NCBI RefSeq assembly: GCF_019649055.1
Contig: NW_026570274.1
Span: 558,001-622,000 of the forward strand
DNA from: Paramacrobiotus metropolitanus
Taxonomy: Eukaryota > Tardigrada > Eutardigrada > Parachela > Macrobiotidae
DNA: 64,000 nucleotides
Reading direction: 5' to 3'
In this document: positions 1 to 13,056 of the stretch, piece by piece
How positions within the stretch are numbered: position 1 is the stretch's first letter
How the letters are laid out: each line of letters starts with the position of its first letter
Program-made: the position numbers and the translations under genes
Notes under the pieces: model-generated
What the model was told of the DNA's origin: nothing
Database searches by the model: none
The model's input: the letters and a program-made list of their open reading frames with translations, nothing else

Positions 1-41
1 ACCCGGCTGATGTGGGTTGTTGACTGTTATTCTTTCCACAG

Positions 42-3000
42 AAACCATTGGCTGCTATGAATGCAAGAGCACGGCCGACCGGGACTGCCGTGACCCCTTC
101 AACTCGTCACTCGGCCTGTTCCCCCTGGAACCGTGTAAGGGATGCTGTATAAAGATCATCCAGCACCGGTCCACAGGCAAGTACGGTAAGCTGCTGCCTC
201 GACGACGTCTCGTGTTTCCCTACCGGCACTGAACTGTGCGTGTAAACAGAGACGCCACTCTCGTCAAAACAGTTGCTATTTTGCACCTACGCATTTAACG
301 GTTCGCTGAGTTTTGAAGCTACATATAGCTTTTCGTTTCCTTAGGAAAGTAAAAGTTTAATCATCAACTTTAAATCCTTCATTAGAGTATATTTCTATGC
401 ATAACTTTCATGAATCTTCAAAAACAGGTGACATTCTCATAAGATGATAACTGTAATCGAGGCGTCACAAGTCTTGAGATGGTAGAATAGCCGAAAATTT
501 AGTAGTAATATATAATTTAATAATTTAGTGGTAATATAATATTTAATCGTTCCAGCCAGCGATGTTTTATTTCTACATTGCTTCCAAGGATGTTTGGTAA
601 TCCCAAGTCGAAAAAATCCACAGCATAATAACCGACAAGAACTTCCGATTCGGAAATAAATTGCTATTCAATACATAGGTGAAAGTCTATGGTTCTACGC
701 GTATTAAGTTCATGATGCATGCTTTTTTATGAAAATACGATAAATTCGCATCTGTTTTAAAAAAGGCACTACTCGTACTGAAAGGAAAATGCATATTACA
801 GGCGATCTGCGATAGCCTAACCGATCTTAAATTTTCTCGACAGTGTTCACAATTTGGGCGCTCAGTTTGACAAGGGTCACAAGGTCAGCGGCGCGATGAC
901 AAGCATGTTTGAATGGTCAGCAGTGAATACGACGGTCGATGGATAGGCCCAGCGGTAGCGCCACAGTACAGTCATGTTAGCGTGGCGGTCACAACGTCCG
1001 TGTCTTCCTCACTGGCACCAGCAAATTTACACCACAGTAACCGTCAGATAACGTATATGCCCCATTTTCGGGAATACAGCAGGATCAGGTAGAGTCATGG
1101 AGAAACCGCCTGTGGATTCCTTCTGAGAGCCCAAAGCAGGGCATTAATGCAGTACTTGTCTTAAGATCTATGAGATACGTGCGAACACTTGGTTCAACAG
1201 GTGTAGAAATTTTCTTTTAAGTTTGACAAGAGGCTCAGTCCGTGATAGAGAAGTCGAAAACTTCAGAGCGCGGACTTGCAATACTTCATACTTACCAATT
1301 TCGAAACATCTGCTACAGAATGAAACGTATTAAAATGTGGCGAAGCAAGAAAATTCGGAAACTAAAAAAAGAACCGGCAAAACATGGGATTACTACAGCC
1401 CTGCCAAGCCACGTTATCGGTATTGTATCCCGTTACGTTTGTTGAGTATTTTCAGGTTTCTCAAGTTTCTAAGAGAATTACATGTGGGATACCTGGAGAA
1501 AATGAAAAAGAAGGGGTGATGCGGCAACGAAACAGGAAATCTGCAGTAACGAGTAATAGGATACATGTCGGATACATATATCATTCTGCGAAAATACGGT
1601 GGGATACGGCATTGAAACAAGAAGCCAACAAAAAATAACAGGACAGACAATTGTAGCCTACATTTGAAAATACTGTCAGGGACCCAGGATATCGTGGGAT
1701 ACTGTGGAGTGTGGCCGTGTGGGTACAATTTGGAAAACATGCCTCACAAATTTAATGTTCACGAACTCGTTCATTTTTACAGGATTTTTTTTGCATACGA
1801 AGGGCGCACGCCGCACACCCTATGTTTTAGAACGCGTCAAATTAAACCTAGTCAACATCAATGCTCACGGAAATAACATTCTTTGGGGTTTGTTTATTAA
1901 TGGCCTCGCACCTATCCACATGGCACATGGGACCCGCATGTAGCAAGAAAAATCCGGAAGTCCTTAATGAGTAGGCTAGGCAGTCATCGGAGACGTTCAA
2001 ATTGTTTTCTGGGGAATTTTTGAAATCTTTTAGCGTTCTTTTATACAACGAGAACAGAAATGCTGCTGGTGAGACTAAGAGCGACGGAAACCATCTTCTA
2101 GCAGATAATAAGAAAGGGTTTGAGAGATCTCTTAGCGATATTGCGAGCATTTTCATTGCGGACAACTCTGAATCTCGAACATTACAAGTAGCCTGTGGTG
2201 AAAGAAAATTTCGAACAATCTTTTCTGACCGGCAAAAGGCTGTAATGTGTAACACTGGGAGATCAACGCCTCTAAAGCACGAAAACGAAATTGCGTACCT
2301 AGGGTGTTCGAGAGCCGGATTACCTCAGTACTATGTCGTTATGACTAAGGCGTAGTGACCGGTCTCTGTGACGGCATCTGCCGCAGTTGAACGCCGGCAC
2401 AATTGGAACTGGCTACCATTTCCACATGTGGTAGCCGGTTACGTTATCGGGCTCTCGTTCGCTATGTTCGATTACGTGTGTGTGCAGAGACTGCTTAAAA
2501 GGAAAGACAGCAGAAAAGCGGCTGTTTTACTTGTGTATTAAATACATTATAGTACTTGTACTTCCAGTATGTACCCAGGCACTAGACCAACTCAGCAAAC
2601 AAAGACCCGAAGATCCAGTAATACGTCGATATGCTTTGCCACAACTGATAGAAGTATGCAAGTCAGAGCGAGCGGGAAATCGACTGTGCTTTGTTTATGA
2701 GTGCAAGTCAACGTTTACTGTAGATCCTAAATTTTACAAGCAGATGCCGTTTTGATTTTTGTAGTGTATAGTCGTAAATGTAGGTAATGTCCCTCTCTTA
2801 CGCCCTTTTCGTTCCATTCATGCCTTAATTAAACCTGTGAAAACGTTTCTCCGGATGTGGATGGTTTTGTAAATGTGTAGGAATTGCACCACACCGGCTA
2901 AGGATATATTTTGTAAATTTTGGCTGGAAGAGCGGGAGCAGCTGAGAACGCCGTAACCGGAGACCGGGTAATCCCGTTCTATACTCGTAGCAAAACTACA

Positions 3001-3556
3001 GTATAGGCGCATATAGCAACAACTGGGCTTACCTGGCATATTCACTGGGTTTGTATGAAAATCGTTCACGGGATATCTAGATAGAGCACTGCAGGTAGAT
3101 ATGTGCCAGGTCACAGCTAATATTTAACCAACATGCGTCCGTAAATACTCGTAATTAACAAAATCAAATAGAATAAATTACACAATACATGCACGAAAGC
3201 GATTATGAAGACCATTGTCCCACCCTTTGTAACACCGGTAAAGGCTTTTTAGCGCGCAGCTATGGGTAAGCCGGTAACAATATAGCTAATCAGTTGCTTT
3301 ATTGGTTTTTGCAGAACAAGAAAGTATTTGGCGCACCTGCACGGCCAAACTGGATATCAGCCACTCCCTGGTACACAGTGACGTGTGTATGGATGAATCG
3401 AACGGCCGTGGCCAGTTGTGCATATGCAGTACGGACCGCTGCAACACGGCATCCCCCTCCACATTGCGCCACGAATCTCCACTGATCTATTCTCTCTGTG
3501 CCTTGCTTTTCCCTACGTTGTTGCCTGTCATACTGTTCCACCGGGCACCTTTATGA
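42..3556 (+). CDS. Ly6/uPAR-fold GPI-anchored protein, Quiver/Sleepless-like (5' end outside window)
   Basis: Two exons are visible: 42-185, opening after a TTTCCACAG acceptor, and 3315-3556, opening after TTTTTGCAG and ending in TGA. The phase-1 junction fits exactly. The Cys pattern starts CYECKS, continues with PCKGCC, and ends LCICSTDRCNTA, the three-finger signature of the invertebrate Quiver/Sleepless branch. After the last Cys comes a Ser/Pro spacer and a hydrophobic tail of about 20 residues, as expected for GPI attachment. Family members act at the outer membrane and often modulate ion channels or receptors; the partner here is unknown. The signal peptide must lie in an upstream exon outside the window. 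The 3.1-kb intron holds no recognisable gene. Confidence 0.8.
186..3314 (+). other. Intron of the Ly6-like gene
   Basis: AT-rich sequence bounded by GTAAG and TTTTTGCAG. The longer open frames inside, such as 2002-2355, lack domain-like composition and splice context. I see no gene or clear mobile element here. Confidence 0.6.
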
Positions 3557-3780
3557 ATTATTCATCCTGCTGCTTCTGTGCAGGAAGATGATTGTAAAGT
3601 AGAGAGTGTATATGTCCTTATAACTCACTGTCTGACGTCATAATGGAACCTTGTGCCGCTCAAGAAAATCCTTTTCATTTTACCTCGGTTATTCAATAGC
3701 TGTACTCACCAGCCGCGAACTGTATCTTGCTGCCGGCACTTGATGAGTAAAAACCAATAATTGCGGTGACTGTCAATGCA

Positions 3781-3786
3781 AATAAA
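3781..3786 (+). terminator. Poly(A) signal of the Ly6-like gene
   Basis: An AATAAA hexamer lies about 225 bases after the stop codon at 3556, a plausible 3' UTR length. Confidence 0.5.
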
Positions 3787-4199
3787 TGCAAAAGCCTTAT
3801 GTAACCGTGCCTGGATGACGCGCTACCCGCAGTGTCTTAAGCAAAAAAATCAAGGTTATTGTGTACAAAAGGTGACGACATCAAGATGTAGCGTGATCGG
3901 CTTTTAGTCGTTGTAATGAAATATGTTATCCCGTCGCCATTGACAAGAGGCCACTTACACCAGGAAATCAAAGTTGAGTAAATGGGAATTAATGCATTAG
4001 CCTCTACGGGCAAAAACCGCCGCTCATCGTGTTGACGCGAGGTACTCGGTTTTACAACCGCATCCTGCCCGGATCGAGGGTATACATATGTGTGCGTCAT
4101 ACATACACACTTGACGGTGATTTGTGGTGCGGCGTCATTGATCCCGCCCCACCGATAAACATCCCACTTGAATGCCGCCTGCGCCGTACTGCAACGGGC

Positions 4200-4206
4200 T
4201 ATAAAG
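4200..4206 (+). promoter_or_regulatory. TATA box candidate of the ITG-like prohormone gene
   Basis: TATAAAG lies 133 bases upstream of the ATG at 4333, in otherwise GC-rich sequence. The interval from 3787 to 4332 has no other recognisable feature. Confidence 0.4.
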
Positions 4207-4332
4207 CCACTGCCAGCCGGCACAGCCCGCGCTTTCCCTCGCAGATTGCACCTCTCATCGCCATATATTTTTTTCTGTTGTCAACTTTTGAGTGCCGACC
4301 GTTGGCAATTTTGTTTTCTCTGAGTGTTGACA

Positions 4333-7300
4333 ATGTATCGTTGGGCTTTTTTGTTGGGGGTACTTTTGGGTGTGTTGTGGAGTCAGCCGGTGACGGCATG
4401 GATGGGCGCCATGTACCGCAACCGCGAGGCCTTCCGACCGGTCAGCAACGACTATGATGATGAACCCGCCGCGGCTGCAGCCGGTGCACCAATTCCCCGT
4501 ACCGGCATGTGGTATCAGCAACGCCGGAGCGCTATGGATCTACTACAGGTAATAATTCATTTCTGTGTTTCAGTGTATTTATTTATTCGTCCAACGTCAC
4601 TAAACTATGCGCCGGGAGTATTGAGTCTGTGACCTTGTGGTGAAACTGTCTTACGCATGCCGCAGCACTCATTCTTTTAAGCTAAATTTACATATTTTTC
4701 AGTTGCTTCACTAATTCATTTTTCGGCTGTTTTGTGATTTGAGTTTGTAGTGTCCCGAAAAATATGGCAAACCAGCTAATTTTATTTCTGTTTTGTTGCT
4801 TTGCTAACTTACTTTTCAGCTGCTTTATGCCCAGCAAAAGATAGCAAAAATACACACTTAGTGCTGTTTTTCGGATTTACTACATAGTACGCCAAAGCGT
4901 TGGTGTAATTGTACAATGTCTTTATTGCCTCCTTTTTGACAAAAGGCGATTCATATTTTTCCGGGTCATTTTTCTCACTCGCTTGATCAAAGCCAAACCT
5001 TCCTGTACAACACTTTACACGCGTTCCCTTCCAGAATCATGTCATTTCCAATAAGGCGCACAATCACACATTACACCCTGTGGCTGTTGACACACATCGT
5101 TGATATTCGATTCTCTGGTAATTACACCGGAAGCCCGGGCCACCACGACCTGCAGTCATCATTTCTTCCGATGGTCTCTTTCCGTATTAAGCATATCATT
5201 ATACGACTACATGCAACACGCGGCGTTAGGACATCCAAAAACTGGTTAGATAAAAATTGCCTGACGTCACAGGGACACGCTTAATAAAGTAGCGGTTTGA
5301 TGGAGTTAGCGCGGTCCGCAGTCTCCCGGGACCGGTGGGGGATTTTTATTGCCAATCCGCAGTCAGATAATGCCGGATAAGGAAAGAGTTACATTTAGAC
5401 CATTGGCAGTCTTGGCGAATTCATAAGATGACACACCAGGGAGTTGATTGCCGATGCAGGCCAGGAAGCGATATATAGTAGCCGTCCAGTGCCGGTTCGG
5501 GTTTTGGTAATTAATTGCGGATGTGGCGCTAGCGGTCCAGCCACGGCAAATCGATCATATCCGCTCAGCACGGATCTCTCCATTTTGTTGTTACTGTAGA
5601 GGAAAAACGATGATCAGAAATAGTGCACTTGTTTTTATGTTCTGTTAGACTATAGGCCAGCTCAACATGAAGCTATCATTGATTTACTGATTGCAGAGAA
5701 AATGCGTTGTACCATTTTCTGTAACGATAATTATAGGACGGTCAAATTAGCCAACTGGGGAGATCGGTTTTTTCTTTGTAAAAAATACGGTTATCCCCAC
5801 GACCCCGAAAGTTAGCCGGGCGTAACGCCCGGTGGAAAAAGTGCGGGTCATACCGCTTCCGTTGACGAGCGCAGTGTAACCAGCCGGCAAACATAACAGG
5901 AAATTACAGCAGCGGGTTTCTGGAAATAAACGTTAAAAAATTTAGGAACATAACAGGAAATGACAGCAGCCGCTTTCTAGTAAAAATAAATGCTAAAAAA
6001 TTAGGGAAGATTGCAACAATAAGGAAAAAGCGCTTTAGAAAGACACTGGATAGCGGAAGAGTCAGGAAGTGCACTGGTTTCCACTTGACTGCCTCCCGCA
6101 TTGGGGTGCGACCTGGCCGATCGTTGCGCGTGCCGCTCGTTTAAGAAAATTACTAACGTTGCATCTCCGGCCAAATGGGCATGAAGAGCAATTGTATGTT
6201 TATGCGCTCGACTGCACCGCACAAAACAATTTTCATCACACTCTCCCCCAATGTCAAGGTTGATTACACGCCGGACTTCGTAATGCTTTCATTGTAATGG
6301 ACTCATTTGTGTAATTGCCGGCTTATGCAATACAGCTTTACTGTCGGTATAAAATTATTACTAGGTCTGTTTAATAAAAAAAGCCTCGCTGAAAATATGG
6401 ATATTTTTTTTGTAATCATGATTCTGCACATGATGCTCGATCAATTTGCCATACCCAAAGGGTTAATAGCAGCCTAATTACATTACATGTTTGTGTGTAT
6501 CTGTTGGGCCCAAACTGGTATCTCGCAGAATTTCCATCACAACTCATCCAAACTGATGTGATGACGCACATCGCCCGCGAAAGGTTGTCCAACTATCGAA
6601 TGAACCACCAGAGGCCGCGTGTATCGATCCACAGGCATTCTTAACCATGACCTTTAGCAAATATAATTGAACGGCCGAATGCAAATATGCCCGGTTTATC
6701 AATATTTCACAAGGCACACATATATACTTGAAAACATATATACGTCGTCAAGAAATTGGTTTAAAGATTCCCGTTTCGACGACAAGTGGCCCGGCCACTC
6801 AATGGATCGAACGCGTATACGACGCACTCGATACACTGACCGCTACAAGTGGTCGGTTGCTCTATTGCACAAAAATATGGGACCAGCTGATCGTTTTACG
6901 CAACTTCGTATCGATTTTCCCCTTACCCACCCTGTTAGCAATTCTGTACAAGCAGCGCTCGATCTATCGATTGGGGATCGTTAGCACGCACAGCGGTGGT
7001 CGTGGCAGTAGGGAATCTTGTTTTTCCTGCTGCGCATATCAGTGTCGTCTGTGGCTATAGAGTATTCAGGGAGAGTATTACAGAAAATGCCGAAATAACT
7101 TTTCTAGTGGATACTTGTTTACGATCGGCGGAAATGCCGACTGAATGGATCGTTAAAAACAGCGACTGTAATGGCAGTCTTACGATGGTCCGACGTTTGC
7201 AGCTACAGAATCCTCTTGATGAATTTGCAATAACAATGCCATAAAGGGCAGTTACGCAGTAACACCAGCTTCTTAGAAAAAACACTTTTCTGGCGCACAT

Positions 7301-9562
7301 TAAAACCGTCAGCACGCCAAACTACGTAAGGTCATTGCATCCATAAAATTTTTGTGAAATATGTTCGCTGTATGCTTTCTGTGTGCTGCATGTGTGGGCT
7401 GATTTATTGGGTCGCGTGACGGTCGCCTGAGTGGCTGTTCACCCGCAAAAGGTCAAGCATGATATTGACAGTTATGGGTCGAGGTGTTGATTTACCGTGA
7501 TGGGGAATAGCGGTGTGTGCGTGTGTGACCGTCATCCCTTAATTTCCTGTTTTCTCGCCTGGAGTGTGCGCTGTGTCACGTGTGTCGGTGTGTTGCGCTT
7601 TTGCTTAATCTCTTTCCTTTTCCTGCATGGTCACCACGTCACAGGCGCTTTCTCCTGTAGAATATCCTTAACCATGAGATAACCCCTCGCTCCTCATCTT
7701 CCGCGTTACAGGATCCCTCGCCGGAGTTTAACGGTTGCGTCGGAACGGTGTGCCGGGATGATGCCGGGTGTTGCGAGAATATGCTGTGCAAATTCCCCGA
7801 ACTGGATAATAAGAAAGGTCAGTCAACAGTTTAGCCGGGAAAATGTAAACGGTTCTTCAAAAGTCTTGGTAACACGATCCAAATTTATTGTAATTAGGAT
7901 TTAGAATACAGGGTCATTATGGTATACTGTTCGTCTTCGTCACATCCTAGTATTTTAAACCGGTTTGAAACCGTTGTTGCTATCGAAAACTATCTCTCTG
8001 AAAACCTTTCTGTAACCCTTTTTATTTGCAAATGATCTTTCCAGTACTGGTGCGTAATCTTCTATTGCCAAACGCCGGTAGCAAAAATTTGTTGTACAAA
8101 AAATCGATCGGACGATGCGACAGTTACTGGCATCAACAGAAAGTAGAGCACCAAGGTTGAGCGTGACCAATGGAAGACCATTGTTCAAATTTTGTTAGTC
8201 AGCGTATTGTGTCTGAATTTTGCATGACCAGGACTGTAAACACACGGCATTCCGTTAAATACCCGTTTTAAGTTGTACATTTAAATTACTCCCGGCATCG
8301 TATGCAAACAGGATAACAACTGGCGTGCGTCAGCCAACAGGATCGATGAGTGTACAGACGTATAAATATACACAATGTGTTGGTAACTGTAATTGCGCTT
8401 CTCTGCAGCGGTGGCCACACTGGGGACCTGTGTGCCCAATCCCAACGAGGGAGTGATCTGCAAGGAGGATGCGGCCTGTGGTAACGGGATGGAATGCGCC
8501 CTCACCGCTGGATCCCGGGGATACAAAACGTGCCAGCCCAAGAATCGCGATGTGGCCAGGAAACAGTACAGTAAGTCAACAAACTCAATTTCCCCGCTAA
8601 TCACGACGCTATTTGCTCGGCCAATTACATGCGCGCGCACACAGCCCGCGCGAGCGCGCTCCGGCTGTGGCTATATTTGGCCAAGTGTAATTTGCTGCGG
8701 AGGACTCTTTGATTTGTGTAAACTCCAAATGAGAATAATCGATTGCGGAGCAGCTTGGATGCAAATGTCCTTTCATGGCGTTTTTTTGCTTGACATTTAA
8801 GCCGAAATCATTTGGCAAAAAGTTGTGACATTTAACCAATGAAAAAAATGTTGAATGTTGCTTCGATGCATAATTACGTACTTATTGTGATCAGCATTTT
8901 TTCATCGTTCAAAGTACAGCGCGCTTTAAACTAGCAGTGCAAATGATCTTTCAATAATTTCCATTTTTGTTTTTTATCTCATCGGCACTGTTCAGTTAAG
9001 AAAAGTTTAACGCCTAAGAACAGTATTACAGTATTAAGAAAGGTCATCAAAAAGCACCCTCCGAACCATCTGGTTCAAAAATGTTTGCACTTGGATTTAA
9101 AGAGATGCTGAGTGTCGAGCGATGCTTTGATGCATAATTATGTATTTATTACGGTCGTTATGATTTCATCGCCTTAGTTTTGCTTATGACAATATAAATG
9201 ACCTTTGATTAGGATTTCGAGCTTCTCTTATGGTTGGCAGCGCAAAATTGCTGCAGCAGAAGCGTCTTTTAAATCATTAAGAAAGGTCACCAGACGACAC
9301 TGTGAGCTGCTATACACTGAGAGAATGAACAGCTAGACAAATGTCTAAATGTAAATGCATTATAGATGACGATTGCCGCCACAGCTTGGAATGCGACCAG
9401 AGCCGGGGACTGTGCTGTCAACAGCATCGCCGTCACCGTCAGGCGCCCCGTCTGTCCTGCCTGTACTACAAGGACTCCCATAACTGTCTGGGATTCAGCA
9501 AGAAGGACTACGGCATGGATGACTTCATTCCCAACAACAAGAACCGATGGTGGCAATATTAG
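4333..9562 (+). CDS. ITG-like (prohormone-3 family) neuropeptide precursor
   Basis: Four exons, 4333-4548, 7712-7817, 8409-8570 and 9333-9562, join in phases 0, 1 and 1 to give 237 residues. Residues 1-22 are a signal peptide (hydrophobic, ending PVTA). A Tyr/Arg-rich linker is followed by three Cys-rich blocks beginning CVGTVC, CVPNPN and CKCIIDDDC. The last block contains RGLCCQQHRRHRQAPR and then a CLYYKDSHNC stretch, which matches from memory the most conserved part of the arthropod ITG-like/prohormone-3 precursors. These are secreted neuroendocrine proteins of unclear function. The insect C-terminal ITGQGNR peptide is not present; the tail ends instead with an Asn/Trp-rich segment, NKNRWWQY. 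The ATG was chosen because it starts the signal peptide and a TATA box lies upstream. Confidence 0.82.
4549..7711 (+). other. First intron of the ITG-like gene
   Basis: A 3.2-kb intron bounded by GTAATA and CGTTACAG. Apart from the 57-base tandem duplication near 5.9 kb I see no gene or element. The open frames at 6.7-7.3 kb look like chance. Confidence 0.6.
5891..6005 (+). repeat. 57-base tandem duplication
   Basis: Two diverged adjacent copies begin ACATAACAGGAAAT at 5891 and 5948. Both continue with CAGCAGC, TTTCT and a run ending TAAAAAATT. The repeat is intronic and non-coding. Confidence 0.7.
8857..9295 (+). repeat. Diverged tandem duplication in the last intron of the ITG-like gene
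   Basis: The segment from about 8857 (CGATGCATAATTACGTA) recurs from about 9118 (TGATGCATAATTATGTA). Matching pieces follow in the same order, including a TTAAGAAAGGTCA near the end of each copy. The period is about 260 bases. Confidence 0.55.
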
Positions 9563-9992
9563 ACTACTTTGATTAACACGGCGTTTCTGAAGTTATGATG
9601 CGGCGGTGTGAGCCGCCGGTTTCCCCACAACTTATCAAGAAGTATTAGAGTTTCTCATGTTCATGCCTCACACGCGCGATCAATGTCGCATCATATTGTT
9701 GTCTATAAGGATGGAATGAATGGGTAATTACTAATTATTGCCTTGGATTTGTTGTTTTCCGTCGGCATATAAGCCTGGTTATGGAAGAAGTTGAATGTAT
9801 GTTGTTACACCAACTGAACTGTCTCAAAATGGCGAAAATTCTCCACGACCATGTATCCTTTTGCATCTAACTTTTTAGTACGCTGATCGGCTGATGCAAC
9901 AGTAACATAACATGTAGTACTAAGTGAGGACATTTTGCGTGTGTGATTCGTAAACAGTATATCACTTTACGCTTTCGGGAACAAGTGTAATT

Positions 9993-9998
9993 AATAAA
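9993..9998 (+). terminator. Poly(A) signal of the ITG-like gene
   Basis: AATAAA lies about 430 bases after the stop at 9562. The rest of 9563-10353 is non-coding and separates two convergent genes. Confidence 0.45.
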
Positions 9999-10353
9999 GT
10001 GTACAATAGTAGTTAGTTGTGAGTCGTGACGTTATGGTTGTTGCAGATATACGCTTTATAATTAATGCTGCGAAAACATTTTTATTACAAGAACTCCTCC
10101 ATCGCGCTATTTTCAGGATAAGAATTCGACATAATTATTTTCTGGCGTGAAACCGCAGCTGATGTTTAGCTCGTAAACTAGTTATAAGAATGTTTGATAC
10201 AGCGGCTTTTAAAAGGTGTGGGTCTATTATCCACAATCTTAAATAATAAAACTACACGCACTATAATTGCATTGTCCTGCAGCCAGAAGGCACAAAACTA
10301 CAATTCCTGCGCTCACTTCCATCCGGTTTGAGTACCATTTCTTTTCGAAATTT

Positions 10354-11978
10354 CTAAAACTGGATTATTGTTCCATCAGGCGTTTTGAGAGTACTTCCAG
10401 TCCATGCGGTGTTCACCACCACCCCCGACGCCACCACTCCTGCAGCTGATGTTATGGCTACATAGGCTATAAATTTGTACAATGTCATTAAATTCATATT
10501 TATCAGTGCTTTTATGCAACAAATAGCGCAGTAAAGGAAGTTCTTACGATCAACACAGGGAACAGCGGCACAGACGGGGTACATTGCACGCAAACCAAAG
10601 CAGTCTCCTTGACTGAGACGGGCCAGATTACCGGGAGCCGTATTTCCGTTGCTTGGAAGTGGCACGCCGCCTACAGCGGTATATAGGTTCCCGGTCGAAA
10701 CGTATTTAGTGACAGCTGGCATAGTTGTGCTCTTGTAATCGAAGGTAGTGGTCAAGAGGGTTGCATCTTGTAGCAATTGTGTCAAGCCCAAATTTTGCAG
10801 ATCTGCCGGTTAGCACAACAACGGTTATTGTATGATGATATAAGTAATTAGGAGATGAATTGTTGTTGCTGTTACAGACAAATGCATGCAGATAGTAAAA
10901 AGTCTACATCGATCTGGGAATAGCTCAACTTACTGGGTTTTAGTTGGCTGTCTCCTACCTACAAAAAATATTTTTTTATTAAATAATAATCATAAACTCT
11001 CCAAAAATAAGCGCATCATATCTACCAAAAACCGAGGTTAATGAGAATTCTCCATGTTTTCTAACACATCCAAATCCGTTTTTTCTTACCACTTGAATAG
11101 CTACATTTCTATCCGGACGGTTCATTTCCTCCTCCAATCCTAATGCACGAACTACAAATAGCAACAGGATAACATTTCTATTTCTATTTTACGGACAGTA
11201 GATCTCATAGCAAAAGCTGTCGTTACCTAAATACTTCTTAATTTCGCGCACGGAACCAAGGCATCCATCAACACCACCCACCAGGTACATGGCCTGACCT
11301 CTGCCCAACTGTCCGGATACGCGTCCAGGAAACGAGAAACACGTCGAAGGCGGTGCACTAACAAAATACCGTTCAATATTTTTATTGTTTTGTTGACAGC
11401 AACTGCTTTTCTGGCGGTATAGTGCTTTTAGGTTGTTCAAGAATTAAGCTGGAACTTGGAAGCCATGTTTAAATTCAGTTTCTGGACATACCTGCTGTAA
11501 CCTGCATAAAGGACCGACAACGGACGAGGAAGTCTCGTTTTTTGTAATATATATGAAGTCTAGACCTCGATGGACGGGATCGGTGTAAGGGACAAATTTG
11601 ATGCAGCTAATCATATCCGAGCTAATCTGTACCGTGGCAGTCTGTATACTTGCAATCTCAAGTGTGGCTACAAAAAAAGACGGTATTATGAAGTACTGTA
11701 ATACAATACGTAAAAAAGCGGCGCATTTGTCGTGCTTATTTTTAAACCATTTTACTTTACACTTTGCATCCTTTACACAAAAACATAACACCATGCTTAC
11801 TGAAGCCTGGGCTAAGGCGATAAGGTATTTGCGACGGATTTGGCCAGCGTCCAACCGGGGTGCTCCATATCCCATTACGTGCGCTGTTAACCGTCACTGC
11901 GCCATGAGATGATGCGGCGTTCAGCAGGAAAACACTAACGACAGCGAACAAGTAATGCAAAAGTGATACTCCCGGCAT
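10354..11978 (-). CDS. Astacin-fold protein without the zinc site (pseudoprotease), copy A
   Basis: Seven exons on the minus strand: 11801-11978, 11502-11667, 11227-11357, 11090-11151, 10934-10958, 10548-10802 and 10354-10466. All phases agree and give 309 residues. The end of exon 2 is uncertain: a stronger donor at 11491 is out of phase with exon 3. A signal peptide of about 25 residues is followed by the astacin-type start NGIWSTP. Astacins carry HExxHxxGFxHE before RPDRD. Here the aligned segment reads KYLVRALGLEEEMNRPDRN, so all three zinc-binding His and the catalytic Glu are missing while the RPDR block is kept. The Met-turn region reads FDYKSTTMP. A secreted, catalytically dead role is inferred. 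Copy B at 34.2-35.7 kb has the same gene structure. Confidence 0.75.
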
Positions 11979-12281
11979 TTTATTGTGCAAAAGAACGCAG
12001 TGCAGCGGCAGGGTTCAGGAAAACGAGACTATGCTGTAAATACGCAATTTTATTCGTTTTGTACGCAAAGATGGTTTGCTCTATGAATTGCGTCAGCATG
12101 ACTTTAACTCTTCTTCAAGAGTTATACGTGTGGACATCAAAATTTTAAAGGCTTGTACTACGTGGTTCAACCTTATCAGCGCTTTTACTGGCTTTTCCGC
12201 AACTTTTAGAGTGCGTAATTTGCGCCATTTGCGTAATTTTGCTTCGATATGGCCTAGGTATTCAGTATAGAGCACGTTTAT
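11979..12281. other. Divergent intergenic region
   Basis: Lies between the start of astacin-like copy A (-) and the plus-strand orphan gene. I see no clear TATA box. A minus-strand open frame at 12093-12434 is not supported by splice context. Confidence 0.4.
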
Positions 12282-12527
12282 TTGTCCAATATTTCGGACA
12301 ACAACTTTAAGACAATGACAACGCACGTTTGTACAAATAAATTTGATGAGTGTTCCAAAATTATAGTGAGGAATAAGCATATATCGCAACTGCGCATTGA
12401 TATTACCGGCTTCGAGCGTCTGCTGACTTTGCACGAGTTTCGCCGCTTCCTCGTATCCCTGTCGGACTGCCTGCTCGCTAGGTACTGCTACATATTACTC
12501 AGTTATTCTGCATTATGGCCTGTTCAG

Positions 12528-13056
12528 TGATTTTCCTGATGGGATGCAGCTGGTTGTTGAAGGCGGCCTGTGGGAGGGCAACCGCAACCTGGACGTGACG
12601 GTGCACTGCTTCAGTCTGGGCAAGATCCCGCTGCCTAACGGCGACGCCTCGCAGGGCCTCATCAATTCCGGCAAGTGCACCTGCCGACAGGCGCGTCTGC
12701 AGGCCGGTCAGCCGCAGTGAAAGTCATCGACGAGAACGAGAACTCTTTCAAATTAACCCCGCACGCTGGTGGCTGATGGTACACGGTTAATTGCTAGTGC
12801 AGGGCCAGACGCGAGGCTTCCAGCCGTACTGCAGGCGGACGGGCGTTTCGCGACGCAGCAGACACTGACCAACACCGGCTTCATCTGGACGGTGGACGCG
12901 GAGGGCAACCAGATCTCCACCTTCGGCCGGCAGAACACCCAGCGCCCCACCGCACCATGGGCGGCGGTGGCCAGTAATCCACTGGTGGGCGACGCCAACC
13001 GGACCCTACACCTGCGGCCGCAGCAGTTCTTCAACCAGCATTTCAAGAAGCAATGA
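12528..13056 (+). CDS. Uncharacterised GC-rich two-exon gene (5' end uncertain)
   Basis: Exon 12528-12706 (opening after CTGTTCAG) joins exon 12803-13056 (after TAGTGCAG) in phase 1. The reading frame flows through the junction as RLQAGPDARLP and ends at TGA 13054-13056. An additional upstream exon ending at 12481 would splice in phase with a 46-nt intron, but its start is unclear. If it is absent, an ATG at 12544 begins the frame. The product is a soluble-looking protein of about 140 residues containing VEGGLWEGNRNLDVTVHC and NTGFIWTVDAEGNQ. I do not recognise the family. Its GC content contrasts sharply with the AT-rich flank from 13.3 kb on. Confidence 0.45.

Noticed and set aside
2002-2355. 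117-codon frame inside the Ly6 intron
   Set aside because: Lies wholly in an intron, with no splice sites or domain. Probably chance.
48-3556. Snake-toxin-like or uPAR identity for the three-finger protein
   Set aside because: The CYECKS start, CKGCC and GPI tail fit the membrane-bound Quiver branch of the Ly6 fold, not secreted toxins.
12093-12434. Minus-strand frame with coiled-coil-like charge pattern
   Set aside because: No promoter or splice context. It overlaps the possible 5' exon of the plus-strand orphan gene and resembles nothing known.
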